Shown in pieces: positions 9,800-18,583 of a DNA stretch of 64,000 nucleotides (position 1 is its first letter; the number at the start of each line of letters is the position of its first letter). The notes under the pieces were generated by a model. That model was given only the letters and a program-made list of their open reading frames with translations. It had not been told where the DNA came from and made no database searches. A program made the translations under genes and the position numbers. Source of the stretch: Sphingomonadales bacterium (GTDB taxonomy: Bacteria > Pseudomonadota > Alphaproteobacteria > Sphingomonadales > Govanellaceae); assembly GCA_019455285.1 (NCBI GenBank), contig JACFMS010000012.1, forward strand, positions 12,459 to 76,458, in the 5' to 3' direction.

Positions 9800-10849
9800 T
9801 TGACGCGTAGGCTGACGATTGCGCTTGACGCCATGGGCGGCGACCATGCCCCCGCGGCCGCCGTCGAGGGCGCAGCCATTGCCCGCGAGCGCTACCCCAA
9901 TGTCAGTTTTCTCCTGTTCGGCAATCAGGCGGCCTTAACCTCGCTTCTGGCCGCCTATCCGAAGCTGGCCGCGATCAGCGAGATACGCCATACCGACGAA
10001 GTGGTCAGCGCCGACGACAAGCCAAGTCAGGCGCTGCGCCGCGGCCGCGGCTCCAGCATGGGTCTGGCCATCGCCGCCGTGCAGGAGGGCGAGGCCGATG
10101 TGGCGGTATCGGCCGGCAATACCGGCGCCATGATGGCCATGGCCAAATTCATGCTCAAGACCATGCCCGGCATCGACCGGCCGGCCTTGGCCACCATTCT
10201 GCCTTCCAGCCGCGGCGAATGCGTGATGCTGGACCTTGGCGCCAACGTTGAATGCGACGCTCGCAATCTGGTGGAATTCGCGGTGATGGGGGCGGCTTTC
10301 GCCCGCACCGTGCTCGGCATCCCCCGGCCGCGGGTGGCGCTCCTCAACGTCGGGGTCGAGGAACTGAAGGGCCACGAGGAAGTCAAGGAGGCGGGCCAGC
10401 GTCTGAAAGCCGTCGACCTGTCGTTCGATTTCGTTGGCTTCATCGAGGGCGACGGGATTGCCGCCGGATCGGTGGATGTGGTGGTGACCGACGGCTTTAC
10501 CGGCAATGTCGCCTTAAAGACTGCGGAAGGCACTGCCCGCATGGTGACCAGGCTGTTCGCCTCCGCCTTTCGCTCCTCGCTGCGCTCCAAGCTGGGGGCG
10601 CTTATGGCCAAGCGGGGCTTGAAGGCGCTCAAAGACCATCTCGATCCCAACAATCATAACGGGGCGGTGTTTTTAGGGCTCAATGGCTTGGTGGTGAAAA
10701 GCCACGGTGGCGCTAACGCGCTGGGGTTCGCCAGCGCGCTCGGCGTCGCCCACGACATGTCGGCGGATAATCTCTTAAGCCGCATCGCCGCCGATCTGGA
10801 AAACAGCGGCGATGGCGACGGCACGGCGGAGGAAGCGGCGGTATCATGA
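9800..10849 (+). CDS. plsX: Phosphate acyltransferase PlsX
   Basis: PlsX converts acyl-ACP to acyl-phosphate for phosphatidic acid synthesis at the inner face of the membrane. The 349-residue protein begins [17 protein letters not shown] and carries [40 protein letters not shown] and a C-terminal [14 protein letters not shown]. The start is a TTG at 9800 preceded by GAGGTAGG. It overlaps fabH by four bases. Confidence 0.96.
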   Translation: MTRRLTIALDAMGGDHAPAAAVEGAAIARERYPNVSFLLFGNQAALTSLLAAYPKLAAISEIRHTDEVVSADDKPSQALRRGRGSSMGLAIAAVQEGEADVAVSAGNTGAMMAMAKFMLKTMPGIDRPALATILPSSRGECVMLDLGANVECDARNLVEFAVMGAAFARTVLGIPRPRVALLNVGVEELKGHEEVKEAGQRLKAVDLSFDFVGFIEGDGIAAGSVDVVVTDGFTGNVALKTAEGTARMVTRLFASAFRSSLRSKLGALMAKRGLKALKDHLDPNNHNGAVFLGLNGLVVKSHGGANALGFASALGVAHDMSADNLLSRIAADLENSGDGDGTAEEAAVS

Positions 10850-11823
10850 GTGTGTTGCGTTCTGTGATCGTGGGCTGCGGCTCCTATCTTCCCGCTCGCA
10901 TCGTGACCAACGACGAACTGGCGGCCCAAGTCGACACCAGCGATCAATGGATTACCGAGCGCACCGGCATCAAGATGCGCCATATCGCCGCCGACAACGA
11001 ACTGACCTCGGACCTGGCGGCGGCCGCCGCCAAGGCGGCGCTGGCCCAGGCCAAACTGGAAGCCGCCGCCATCGATCTCATCGTGGTGGCGACTGCTACC
11101 CCCGATCAGACCTTTCCCGCCACCGCCACCCGGGTGCAGGAAAAGTTGGGTCTCACCCGAGGCGTAGCCTTCGACGTCCAGGCGGTGTGTTCCGGCTTCA
11201 TTTTCGCGCTCACCGTGGCCGATAACTTCTTGCGCCTCGGCCAGGCCAACCGGGCGCTGGTGATCGGCGCTGAAACCTTCTCCCGCATCCTCGATTGGGA
11301 AGATCGCGGCACCTGCGTGCTGTTCGGCGACGGGGCGGGCGCAGTGGTGCTCGAAGCCCGCGCCGGCCACGGCTCCACCGATGACCGGGGCATTCTGGTG
11401 TCGCGAATCCATTCCGACGGCCGTTATCATGACCTCCTCTACGTCGATGGCGGGCCGTCCTCGACCCAAACCACCGGCCACGTGAAAATGGAAGGCAAGG
11501 AAGTTTTCCGTCATGCCGTGACCAACCTTGCCGCCGTGGTTGGCGAAACCTTAGGCGCGGCGGGCCTGAAAGCGACCGATCTCGATTGGATCGTTCCCCA
11601 CCAAGCCAATAAGCGTATTCTTGACGCTACCGCCAAAAAACTGGGGTTGGGCGCGGATAAAGTGATCGTCACCGTCGATCATCATGCCAATACCTCGGCC
11701 GCTTCCGTGCCGCTGGCGCTAGCCGAGGCAGTGGCGGACGGCCGCATTCAAGTGGGTCAGTTGGTGCTCCTGGAGGCCATGGGCGGCGGCTTCACCTGGG
11801 GGGCAAGCCTTATTCGAATGTGA
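10846..11823 (+). CDS. fabH: 3-oxoacyl-ACP synthase III
   Basis: FabH starts fatty acid synthesis by condensing acetyl-CoA with malonyl-ACP. The 325-residue protein has the catalytic triad: Cys115 in VQAVCSGF, the histidine of VPHQANKRI near residue 251, and the asparagine of [13 protein letters not shown] near residue 281. [11 protein letters not shown] lies in between. Its start overlaps plsX, so it is translationally coupled. The chain is close to the usual family length. Confidence 0.97.
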   Translation: MSVLRSVIVGCGSYLPARIVTNDELAAQVDTSDQWITERTGIKMRHIAADNELTSDLAAAAAKAALAQAKLEAAAIDLIVVATATPDQTFPATATRVQEKLGLTRGVAFDVQAVCSGFIFALTVADNFLRLGQANRALVIGAETFSRILDWEDRGTCVLFGDGAGAVVLEARAGHGSTDDRGILVSRIHSDGRYHDLLYVDGGPSSTQTTGHVKMEGKEVFRHAVTNLAAVVGETLGAAGLKATDLDWIVPHQANKRILDATAKKLGLGADKVIVTVDHHANTSAASVPLALAEAVADGRIQVGQLVLLEAMGGGFTWGASLIRM

Positions 11824-11840
11824 CCACTCCTCCTTTGCTG

Positions 11841-11869
11841 TTGACGAAAAACCCTGCCCGCACTAGGCT
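11841..11869 (+). promoter_or_regulatory. Candidate sigma-70 promoter for ihfA
   Basis: TTGACG at 11841-11846 and TAGGCT at 11864-11869 are separated by 17 bases, about 30 bases before the ihfA start codon. Pattern match only. Confidence 0.45.
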
Positions 11870-11903
11870 TTAGATCATTCCATAAGAGCTGCGGAAGGGC
11901 GAC

Positions 11904-12200
11904 ATGGCTGTAAAAACAATCACCCGTGCCGATCTTGCCAATGCGATCTATCTTGGCATCGGCCTCTCTCAGCACGACTCCGCACTCATCGTCGAGGCGA
12001 TCTTGCGTTCCATTTCCGATAGCCTGGTGGCCGGCGATGACGTGAAAATCACCAATTTCGGCACCTTCAGCGTACGTAGTAAGAAGGCCAGGGTCGGACG
12101 CAATCCCAAAACCGGCGAGGAAGTGCCGATCGAACCCCGGCGGGTGGTGGCGTTCCGGCCGTCGCTGCACATGAAGACCAAGGTCGCGGTCCGCAAATAG
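11904..12200 (+). CDS. ihfA: Integration host factor, alpha subunit
   Basis: IHF alpha is a DNA-bending nucleoid protein that works as a heterodimer with IHF beta. The 98-residue protein starts with TITRADLANAIY, has VKITNFGTFSVR and the beta-arm RKKAR-like region with GRNPKTGEEVPIEPRRVVAFRPS, whose proline intercalates in DNA. GGAAGGG precedes the ATG. The neighbours fabH and a MerR regulator give the usual alphaproteobacterial arrangement. Confidence 0.95.
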   Translation: MAVKTITRADLANAIYLGIGLSQHDSALIVEAILRSISDSLVAGDDVKITNFGTFSVRSKKARVGRNPKTGEEVPIEPRRVVAFRPSLHMKTKVAVRK

Positions 12201-12215
12201 TCGAGGATCGTCGTC

Positions 12216-12635
12216 ATGGGGGCTAAGCCCATCAAATCGCCGGAGGCGTTTCGCACCATCAGCGAGGTAGCCGACGATCTCGCCGTGCCGCAGCATGTGC
12301 TGCGGTTCTGGGAAACCAAGTTTGCGCAGATCAAGCCGATGAAGCGCAGCGGCGGCCGACGCTATTACCGGCCTGAGGATCTCGAGCTTTTACGGGCGAT
12401 CAAGAGCCTCCTCTACGACAGCCGTCTGACCATCCGCGGGGTGCAGAAGCTGCTGCGCGAGAAGGGGGCGAAGGCGGTCATCGCCAGTCTCCATCAGGCC
12501 GAGGGGGTCTCCCTGCTGCCGTCAACCGCCAGCCGCACGAATGGAACGGCGGTCGAGCCCCATGCGCTGCGCGCCATCTTAGCCGAGCTTGAGGACATCC
12601 GCCGCCTGCTGATTGGCGAAACCACCGTCGCATAG
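12216..12635 (+). CDS. MerR family transcriptional regulator
   Basis: A 139-residue DNA-binding protein. Residues about 12-75 form a MerR helix-turn-helix: [22 protein letters not shown], then [20 protein letters not shown] and [12 protein letters not shown]. The C-terminal part is short with no cysteine cluster, so it is not a metal sensor of the classical type. It follows ihfA by 15 bases, and this pair is conserved in alphaproteobacteria. The ligand and targets are unknown. Confidence 0.9.
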   Translation: MGAKPIKSPEAFRTISEVADDLAVPQHVLRFWETKFAQIKPMKRSGGRRYYRPEDLELLRAIKSLLYDSRLTIRGVQKLLREKGAKAVIASLHQAEGVSLLPSTASRTNGTAVEPHALRAILAELEDIRRLLIGETTVA

Positions 12636-12639
12636 TCAG

Positions 12640-12668
12640 TTGCCCTTGCCAAAAGTGGACGCTATATA
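12640..12668 (+). promoter_or_regulatory. Candidate sigma-70 promoter for tRNA-Pro
   Basis: TTGCCC at 12640-12645 and TATATA at 12663-12668 with a 17-base spacer. The tRNA 5' end is 25 bases further on, a suitable leader length. Confidence 0.6.
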
Positions 12669-12693
12669 AGGCCAGCCGCGACGCGCGGCGTGA

Positions 12694-12770
<77 letters not shown>

Positions 12771-12791
12771 ATAAGCCGGAACCTTAGGATT

Positions 12792-12829
12792 CGGCCGCCC
12801 CCGGCTTTGCCGGCAGGGCGGCCGTTTTC
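12792..12829 (+). terminator. Rho-independent terminator after tRNA-Pro
   Basis: CGGCCGCCC (12792-12800) pairs with GGGCGGCCG (12816-12824), with an inner CCGGC/GCCGG helix and loop TTT, then TTTT. Confidence 0.85.
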
Positions 12830-13015
12830 ATTCCCGGATGAGCCCCGTATGGCTATTTCGCAGCCATCCCTATCTCTTTGAAAACCTTGATTCTACTGAC
12901 GGTTGCCATCTATCTTTATGTATAGCTTCCGTTAACAAATTCGTGCCCATAGTCACACTTAGGTTAGTAATATTTTTGACGGTAGAGAGAACGGCAGAGC
13001 TCGGAGGGCACGGCG

Positions 13016-14287
13016 ATGCTGGAACACGTGGAAGAGCTGCGACCGGATATTAAGGAGCGGCTTAAGCATCTCCTGCACACCCAGGACACGGTGAGCGCCG
13101 GGCAACTGGTGCTCCTGGGCCTGGACGATATGAAAGCCCGGCTGGGCGATGACTGGCCGCGCTATGCCGACCGCGTCCATTCCCTCCTCCATAAGGTTTT
13201 CACCAACACGCTGCTGCCGTCGGAGGTTTTTCTCCGCCTCGGCGATGATCGCTATGTGGTGGTCTTTCACGAGCGCGATCAGGCGGCGGCGCGGCTGGTC
13301 TGCGAAAAGATGGTGCAAAACGTTTACGAGATTTTTCTCGGCACGCCGCATTTCTCCAAAATGGCGCTGGATAGCGTGGTGATGACGTTGGATTCGACGA
13401 CTCTGGCGCGTTCACTTGGCGTAGGCTTAAGCGAATCTATCGCGGGTGATGTGCAAACCACATTCATGGATAAGCTGTCGCCGGTGCGCTTGGCGCGGGA
13501 AGAAGCTGGCGGCCTGCCGCTCAGAGAGATCTGCTATATTCCGATGTGGGATATCGCCCACCGTATCGTTTATGCCTATCAGCCAACGATTTTCAAGCTG
13601 TCCGGCCGGCGGCGTCTTAGCGGCTATGCGGCGCTGTCCAATCAGAAAAATCCCACCCTGGTGCATGAGTTCGACGCCGCCCTCTACAAGACGGCGGTTG
13701 CCGATCTGGAGGCCGTCGCCGGCGCGAAGCGTCCGGTTCTCGGCGTGGTTCCGGTGAGCTATCTGACTCTTTCCGGCGTTGGCTCCTCGGTCGACTATTA
13801 CCGCCTGTGCATGGGACATGGCGCCAAGGTGGCTCGGAATCTGATTTTCGAGGCGGCGCATTTTAATGCCGGCACGCCGCCGTGGCGGGCCTATGAAATC
13901 GTCTCGATGCTCAAACAATTCAGCCGCGGCGTGTTCGTGCGCATCGACGCCAGCTGGCGCAATCTGGAGCTGCTCGGCGATCTGCAGCTTCTGGGCATTA
14001 CCCTGGACCTGGAGCTTGACGCCCGTCCCATCGCGCAGATCCGCGCCGATATCGAGCGTGTCGCGGCTTACGCCAAGAAGCATCGGCTGCTGCTGGCGGT
14101 CGCTGGCGTTCATTCGCCGATGACCGCTTACGCCGCCGCCGAGGCTGGGGCGCGGTTCGTTTCCGGCCATTATTTGGTGGCGGCGACCGCCAAGCCGCAG
14201 CCTGCCCTGAGCCTCGACTGGCTGGACTTCAGCCATCTGGAAAGCCAGCCGCAGCGCCCGGTGGCGAGCCTTGCCGTCAACGGCTGA
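13016..14287 (+). CDS. Degenerate GGDEF/EAL-like regulatory protein
   Basis: A 423-residue soluble protein. Residues about 60-150 have the outline of a nucleotide-cyclase (GGDEF-like) fold: FLRLGDDRYVVVFHE and a following AAARLVCEKMVQNVYEIF. Residues about 255-400 follow the order of an EAL domain: GVFVRID, an inter-strand LLGITLDLELD, YAKKHRLLLAVAGVHSP and GARFVSGHYL, which matches the G-x-Q-G end. Neither GGDEF nor EAL catalytic residues are visible, so I infer a non-catalytic signalling or binding role. The ATG has GGAGGG seven bases upstream. It stands alone between the tRNA terminator and queD. Confidence 0.6.
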   Translation: MLEHVEELRPDIKERLKHLLHTQDTVSAGQLVLLGLDDMKARLGDDWPRYADRVHSLLHKVFTNTLLPSEVFLRLGDDRYVVVFHERDQAAARLVCEKMVQNVYEIFLGTPHFSKMALDSVVMTLDSTTLARSLGVGLSESIAGDVQTTFMDKLSPVRLAREEAGGLPLREICYIPMWDIAHRIVYAYQPTIFKLSGRRRLSGYAALSNQKNPTLVHEFDAALYKTAVADLEAVAGAKRPVLGVVPVSYLTLSGVGSSVDYYRLCMGHGAKVARNLIFEAAHFNAGTPPWRAYEIVSMLKQFSRGVFVRIDASWRNLELLGDLQLLGITLDLELDARPIAQIRADIERVAAYAKKHRLLLAVAGVHSPMTAYAAAEAGARFVSGHYLVAATAKPQPALSLDWLDFSHLESQPQRPVASLAVNG

Positions 14288-14343
14288 ATTTGCCTATTCT
14301 CAGCGCTGGATTTTCCCTGCCGCATTGGCTATAAGCCGGCGCC

Positions 14344-14727
14344 ATGAGCGACCAATTTGAAATTTTCAAGCGGTTTACCTTCGATGCCGCGCACCATCTG
14401 GCCAGCAACGTGCCGGCCGGACACCGCTGCGCCAAGCTTCATGGCCATTCCTTTGAAGTGGAAGTCTACATCCGGGGCTCGGCGGAACCGCAAGAAGGCG
14501 GCTGGGTGATGGACTTCCAGGACTTCGAGGCCGCCCTGGAGCCGCTGCGGGCCGAGCTCGATCATAACTATCTCAACGAAATCCCCGGTCTTGAAGTGCC
14601 GACCATGGAAAATATCAGCCGTTGGATCTGGCAGCGACTCGCCCCGCAATTCCCCAACCTTTCCCGCGTCATCCTGCGCCGCGGCAGCTTCGGCGAAGGC
14701 TGCGTCTACTACGGCCCGGGCAAATAG
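14344..14727 (+). CDS. queD: 6-carboxy-5,6,7,8-tetrahydropterin synthase (QueD/PTPS family)
   Basis: QueD makes 6-carboxytetrahydropterin, an early step of queuosine and other 7-deazapurines. The 127-residue protein has the zinc histidines in FDAAHHL (about 17-18) and LHGHSF (33, 35), the catalytic Cys29 in HRCAKLHGH, and VMDFQDFE plus LDHNYLNE and PTMENISRWIW. The C-terminal strand reads LRRGSFGEGCVYYG, where many homologues have a WET motif, so substrate use could differ somewhat. No other queuosine gene is adjacent. Confidence 0.88.
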   Translation: MSDQFEIFKRFTFDAAHHLASNVPAGHRCAKLHGHSFEVEVYIRGSAEPQEGGWVMDFQDFEAALEPLRAELDHNYLNEIPGLEVPTMENISRWIWQRLAPQFPNLSRVILRRGSFGEGCVYYGPGK

Positions 14728-14772
14728 ATCCCGTTCTCGTCCTGCCGCCGCTCTTCTGTATCATGAAATGTA

Positions 14773-14812
14773 CCATATAGGTAAATTTTATTGAAAAATA
14801 TATCCATATAGG
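14773..14812 (+). promoter_or_regulatory. Twin CCATATAGG motifs upstream of the lysis pair
   Basis: CCATATAGG occurs at 14773-14781 and again at 14804-14812, 31 bases apart (about three helical turns), in a strikingly AT-rich stretch just before the endolysin gene. This is a candidate operator; the protein is unknown. Confidence 0.4.
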
Positions 14813-14847
14813 ATATAATCATCAGGTTCTGCCAGTTCTGAGAACCG

Positions 14848-15300
14848 ATGATGCAGTTATCTGCCCATTTCAGCCTTGCTGAACTGACGAAAAGCCAGGT
14901 GGCGCTGCGCCGTGGCCTCGACAACACGCCGGGCGAGCGGGAAATCGCCAATCTGCGCCGGCTGACCAACGGCGTCCTGGAGCCGGTGCGGGCGCGCTTT
15001 AGCGTCCCGTTCTCGCCGTCGAGCGGCTATCGGTCGCCGGCGCTCAATCGTCTGGTGGGGTCGCATGACGGCTCACAGCACCTTACCGGCGAGGCGGCGG
15101 ATTTCGAGCTGCCGGGGGTGAGCAATGCCGAGGTGGCGCGCTGGATCGCCGCTGCGCTTGAGTATGACCAACTCATCCTGGAATTTTACGAGCCCGATGA
15201 TCCGTCATCGGGCTGGGTGCACTGTTCGCTCAAAGCCGTCCATAACCGTCGGCAGACGTTGACCATCAGCCGCGCCGGCGTCCGGCTTGGACTGACTTGA
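14848..15300 (+). CDS. Peptidase M15 family endolysin-like protein
   Basis: The 150-residue protein belongs to the zinc D-Ala-D-Ala carboxypeptidase-like M15 group used by phage endolysins. FSPSSGYRSPALNRLVGS leads to SQHLTGEAADFE, giving His78 and Asp85, and WVHCS supplies His125, the three zinc ligands. There is no signal peptide, so export would depend on the holin that follows 10 bases later. Upstream is an AT-rich region unlike its neighbours. Substrate is inferred to be peptidoglycan peptide. Confidence 0.85.
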   Translation: MMQLSAHFSLAELTKSQVALRRGLDNTPGEREIANLRRLTNGVLEPVRARFSVPFSPSSGYRSPALNRLVGSHDGSQHLTGEAADFELPGVSNAEVARWIAAALEYDQLILEFYEPDDPSSGWVHCSLKAVHNRRQTLTISRAGVRLGLT

Positions 15301-15310
15301 GGGAGACAAC

Positions 15311-15721
15311 ATGGGCTTATTATCGGCCATAGCTGGCGTTCCCGCCGTCGACGCGGTGACCGCCATCGGCAACGTCTTTGACAAGCTTTTTACCTCGGAC
15401 GCTGAGCGCGCCCAGGCTAAGGCGGTACTGCAAAAGATCGCCCAGGAGCCGGCGATCCTGCAGGCGGAGATCAACAAGATCGAGGCAGCGCACCGCTCGG
15501 TGTTCGTTGCCGGCTGGCGGCCGTTCATCGGCTGGGTATGCGGCTGCGGTTTCCTGTGGGCGTTCATCGGCCAGCCGATCTTCGAATGGGTGGTGCGTCT
15601 GCAAGGCATCAACGTCGAGCCGCCCATTATCCTTACCGACAACCTGATGGAGCTGGTGATCGCCCTTCTTGGCCTTGGCGCCCTGCGCACCTATGAGAAG
15701 ACCACCGGCCGGGCGAAGTAA
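15311..15721 (+). CDS. Holin, GTA_holin_3TM family
   Basis: The 136-residue protein resembles the three-TM holin family first noted in gene transfer agents. An amphipathic N-terminus with LFTSDAERAQAKAVLQKIAQ is followed by EAAHRSVFVAGWRPFIGWVC, a hydrophobic span at about 70-88, and another at about 103-121 (LMELVIALLGLGALR), ending in YEKTTGR. It forms a lysis pair with the preceding endolysin. No phage or GTA structural gene lies within the window. Confidence 0.85.
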   Translation: MGLLSAIAGVPAVDAVTAIGNVFDKLFTSDAERAQAKAVLQKIAQEPAILQAEINKIEAAHRSVFVAGWRPFIGWVCGCGFLWAFIGQPIFEWVVRLQGINVEPPIILTDNLMELVIALLGLGALRTYEKTTGRAK

Positions 15722-15787
15722 CGCTGTCCCTTGCCATCACCGGCTCCCTCTGGTAGGCGAGGGGTACCCGTTCGCAAGGAGACGAGC

Positions 15788-16390
15788 ATGCGTCAGTCCA
15801 TTGTCCGCTTGACTGGCCTCATCATCGCCGGCGCCGTTGCCGCCGGCTGCTCGATGAAGCCGCAAAACGTCATCATCGATCCCGCCCCCGAGATGATGGC
15901 GTTTAATGTCGGCCAGAAACAACGCGTCGCCGTCACTGTGGTAGACAAGCGCGCCTCGTCCTTGCTCGGCTATCGCAAGGACGAAACCAAGGAGCAGGCG
16001 CCGCTCAAAACCGGCAACGACGTGGCCGCGGCGGTGGCCGCCAAGGTACGGGAGGCGGTTGTCGATAATGCGTTTACGGTGGCCGGCGGCGATGGCGATG
16101 CCAAGCTGACGGTGGAGATCACCGAGATCACCTATAAGGCGTCCGGCAAATACGTCGCACCGAAGGTGGCGACCCGGGCAGCATTCCGCGCCGTCGCCGA
16201 ACGCGGGCTGACGACTTATAGCCAAAGCTATTCCATCGCCAACGAAGACGTGGAAGCGCTGCCGCTTACCGCCGAGCGCAACGAGCGGATCATCAACGAG
16301 ACCGTGTCGCAGGCGCTGGCTATGATGATCGAAGACGAAGGCTTGTGGCGCTTTCTGGCGACGGGCGTCGTGCCGGGCGCACGGCAATAA
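15788..16390 (+). CDS. YajG-like lipoprotein
   Basis: The 200-residue product starts MRQSIVRLTGLIIAGAVAAGC, a lipoprotein signal peptide with the lipidated cysteine at residue 21. The mature part has QRVAVTVVDKRASSLLGYRKD, typical of YajG-family lipoproteins, and a repeat-like TVEITEITYKASG strand. The ATG at 15788 is preceded by AAGGAG. The function of the family is not established; some members are linked to polar or division-associated envelope sites. Confidence 0.65.
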   Translation: MRQSIVRLTGLIIAGAVAAGCSMKPQNVIIDPAPEMMAFNVGQKQRVAVTVVDKRASSLLGYRKDETKEQAPLKTGNDVAAAVAAKVREAVVDNAFTVAGGDGDAKLTVEITEITYKASGKYVAPKVATRAAFRAVAERGLTTYSQSYSIANEDVEALPLTAERNERIINETVSQALAMMIEDEGLWRFLATGVVPGARQ

Positions 16391-16412
16391 CAGACATCTT
16401 TAGGGGGTATTC

Positions 16413-17477
16413 ATGGCGAGCGTGCAGGCGATCAATAGCGACGTCGTTTGGCAAAAGGGCGATCGGCTGATTGCCCGTTGGCTGTTCATCGTCGCCGCCA
16501 TGATCTTCGCCATGGTGGTGGTGGGCGGCATCACCCGCCTTACCGAATCTGGCCTATCCATGGTGCGCTGGGAGCCGGTGAAGGGCATCATACCGCCGCT
16601 GACCGATGAAGCGTGGCAAGCGGAATTCGCCGCCTATCAGCAGTATCCTGAATACCAGAAAGTCAATCTCGGCATGACGCTCGACGAGTTCAAAGCCATA
16701 TACTGGTGGGAATTCGGCCATCGCTTGCTGGGCCGCTCCATTGGCCTGGTGTTTCTGCTGCCGTTTCTGGTGTTTCTCGCCAAAGGGTACGTGCGGCCAA
16801 AGTTGAAGCCGAAATTGTGGGCGATGTTCGTACTGGGTGGGCTGCAAGGTGCGCTTGGCTGGTATATGGTGGCCAGCGGTCTGGTCGATCAGCCGGATGT
16901 CAGCCATTACCGCTTGGCAGCGCACCTGATGATGGCGCTCATCATTTACGCTTATATTTTATGGGTCGCTTTTGATCTGGTGGAGCCCGCCGGCGCGCCG
17001 CCATCCAGTCTGTGGCGACAGGATCAGCGCGCTTCATCGTTGGTGATCGCCATGGCGGTCCTGGTGACGGCGCAGATTACGCTTGGCGCGTTCGTCGCCG
17101 GGCTTAACGCCGGCTTTTCCTACAATACCTGGCCGCTGATGGATGGCCGCTTCATTCCCACCGGCTTGTGGCTCCTGCAACCGTGGTGGCATAATTTGCT
17201 GGAAAATCACACCATGCTGCAGTTTCTCCATCGCATGGGCGCTTATGCGGCGCTCTTCGGCGCGCTGTTGCTGTGGCTGCTCGTGAAGCGCTCGAACCGC
17301 GCCGAGGTGCGGCAGGCCTCGCATCTCTTGCTGGCGGCGATGCTGCTCCAGGTCATTTTGGGCATCATCACCCTTCTTCTGGTGGTGCCGGTATCCTGGG
17401 CGGCGGCGCATCAGGCGGGCGCGGTGATTGTGCTGACGGCGCTGCTATTTTTGGCGCATAAGATGAGGCGGGCATGA
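16413..17477 (+). CDS. ctaA: Heme A synthase (COX15/CtaA family, type 2)
   Basis: CtaA hydroxylates the heme O methyl group to make heme A for aa3-type cytochrome oxidase. The 354-residue protein has about eight membrane segments. It shows VVVGGITRLTESGLSMVRWEP near residue 35, WWEFGHRLLGR near 106 and LQFLHRMGAYAALFG near 270, which hold heme-ligand histidines, and NTWPLMDGRFIP. It overlaps cutA by four bases. The aa3 subunit IV gene at 26.7 kb supports the presence of such an oxidase. Confidence 0.95.
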   Translation: MASVQAINSDVVWQKGDRLIARWLFIVAAMIFAMVVVGGITRLTESGLSMVRWEPVKGIIPPLTDEAWQAEFAAYQQYPEYQKVNLGMTLDEFKAIYWWEFGHRLLGRSIGLVFLLPFLVFLAKGYVRPKLKPKLWAMFVLGGLQGALGWYMVASGLVDQPDVSHYRLAAHLMMALIIYAYILWVAFDLVEPAGAPPSSLWRQDQRASSLVIAMAVLVTAQITLGAFVAGLNAGFSYNTWPLMDGRFIPTGLWLLQPWWHNLLENHTMLQFLHRMGAYAALFGALLLWLLVKRSNRAEVRQASHLLLAAMLLQVILGIITLLLVVPVSWAAAHQAGAVIVLTALLFLAHKMRRA

Positions 17478-17809
17478 GCGACGCCTGCACCGTTTACGTC
17501 ACGGCGGCGAGCCGCGAAGAAGCGCTCAAAATCGCCCGAACGGTGGTGGAGGAACGCTTGGCCGCCTGCGCCAATGTGATTGATGGCGTCACGTCGATCT
17601 ACCACTGGCAGGGCGAGGTAGAGGAGGAGCGCGAGGTGGCGCTCTTGCTCAAAACCCGGCTCTCCTTGTTTGATGCCTTAGAAGCGCGCATTCGTACGCT
17701 CCACAGTTATGCCTGCCCATGCATCGTCGCTTGGCCTATCGTGGCCGGCTCGCCCGATTATCTCGCTTGGATCGCCGCCGAAACCCACGCCCCCGGCGCT
17801 ATGACTTAA
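17474..17809 (+). CDS. cutA: Divalent-cation tolerance protein CutA
   Basis: A 111-residue trimeric cytoplasmic protein of the CutA1 family, implicated in copper tolerance though its mechanism is unsettled. Family marks are VVEERLAACANVIDGVTSIYHWQGEV, EVALLLKTR, and HSYACPCIVAWPI. The second cysteine in ACPCIV is an addition relative to the usual YE-x-P motif. The start overlaps the ctaA stop. Confidence 0.93.
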   Translation: MSDACTVYVTAASREEALKIARTVVEERLAACANVIDGVTSIYHWQGEVEEEREVALLLKTRLSLFDALEARIRTLHSYACPCIVAWPIVAGSPDYLAWIAAETHAPGAMT

Positions 17810-17883
17810 GCGTTTTTTCCCTTATACTCGCTGCTGTAAACCTCATGATGAATAAAGATCGTGAGGCGGGGAGGGGGCTAGTC

Positions 17884-18576
17884 ATGGAAATTCGCGATTT
17901 CAGCCGCATCATCGGCTGTTTGTTCGCTGTCGATATTTTGCTGGGCTTGTTCTATGTCGCCGACTGGTGGGCCGGCATGCCGTTCTTTTTCATCAGCCGC
18001 CTGGTCTCGCTGCAATGGGAGATGAGCCTGGCGTCGTGGTACTCCACGGTGCAACTGTTCGCTCTCGCGCTGGCGCTGACGCTGCTGTGGTGGTCGTCGC
18101 GCCGCCTGGATGGCGGCCGACACCTGTCCCTGGCGCTGTTTGCGGCGTTGGTATTCCTGATGTCGTGCGACGAGGCGATCAGCCTGCACGAACGCTTAGG
18201 CATGGTGATGACGAAGGCGATTGCCGCAAAAGAGGCGCGGGGCGTATTTGCGGAGCGCACCGGCTATTGGCCCTATGTTCTCGGGCTGCCGGCGGCGGCG
18301 CTCCTCGGCGTGACGCTCTATTTTGCCGCACGGAGCCTGCGCGACGCGCCCGTCACCAGAGTAAAATTAGCAAGCGGCATGGCGATGCTGCTTATTGGCG
18401 CGGTCGGTCTGGAAAGTTGGTGGAACTTTGCATCAGAAGGGGCGATGGCAGATGTCGTCGAGCCCTGGCTTGAGGAGACGTTGGAAATGCTCGGCGTCAC
18501 CGTCATGCTGTGGGGCGCGCTGCAAGGACTGGAGCGACGCGGCGTTGCCATCGCCATGCGCCGCTCCAGCTCTTGA
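17884..18576 (+). CDS. Uncharacterised multi-spanning membrane protein
   Basis: Not recognised as a known enzyme. The 230-residue product has about six hydrophobic segments, roughly at 9-30, 55-72, 80-95, 135-152, 163-180 and 205-222. Between the third and fourth lies MSCDEAISLHERLG, a DE-x4-HE arrangement that recurs in unrelated-looking bacterial integral membrane proteins and could bind metal. I chose the ATG at 17884 because GGGAGGGGG precedes it; upstream in-frame ATGs at 17845 and 17848 lack such a site. Confidence 0.7.
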   Translation: MEIRDFSRIIGCLFAVDILLGLFYVADWWAGMPFFFISRLVSLQWEMSLASWYSTVQLFALALALTLLWWSSRRLDGGRHLSLALFAALVFLMSCDEAISLHERLGMVMTKAIAAKEARGVFAERTGYWPYVLGLPAAALLGVTLYFAARSLRDAPVTRVKLASGMAMLLIGAVGLESWWNFASEGAMADVVEPWLEETLEMLGVTVMLWGALQGLERRGVAIAMRRSSS

Positions 18577-18583
18577 TCTGTGG

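Noticed and set aside
14848-15721. Prophage remnant
   Set aside because: Only the lysis pair is present; no integrase, att site, terminase or structural gene is visible, so I list it as an isolated cassette.
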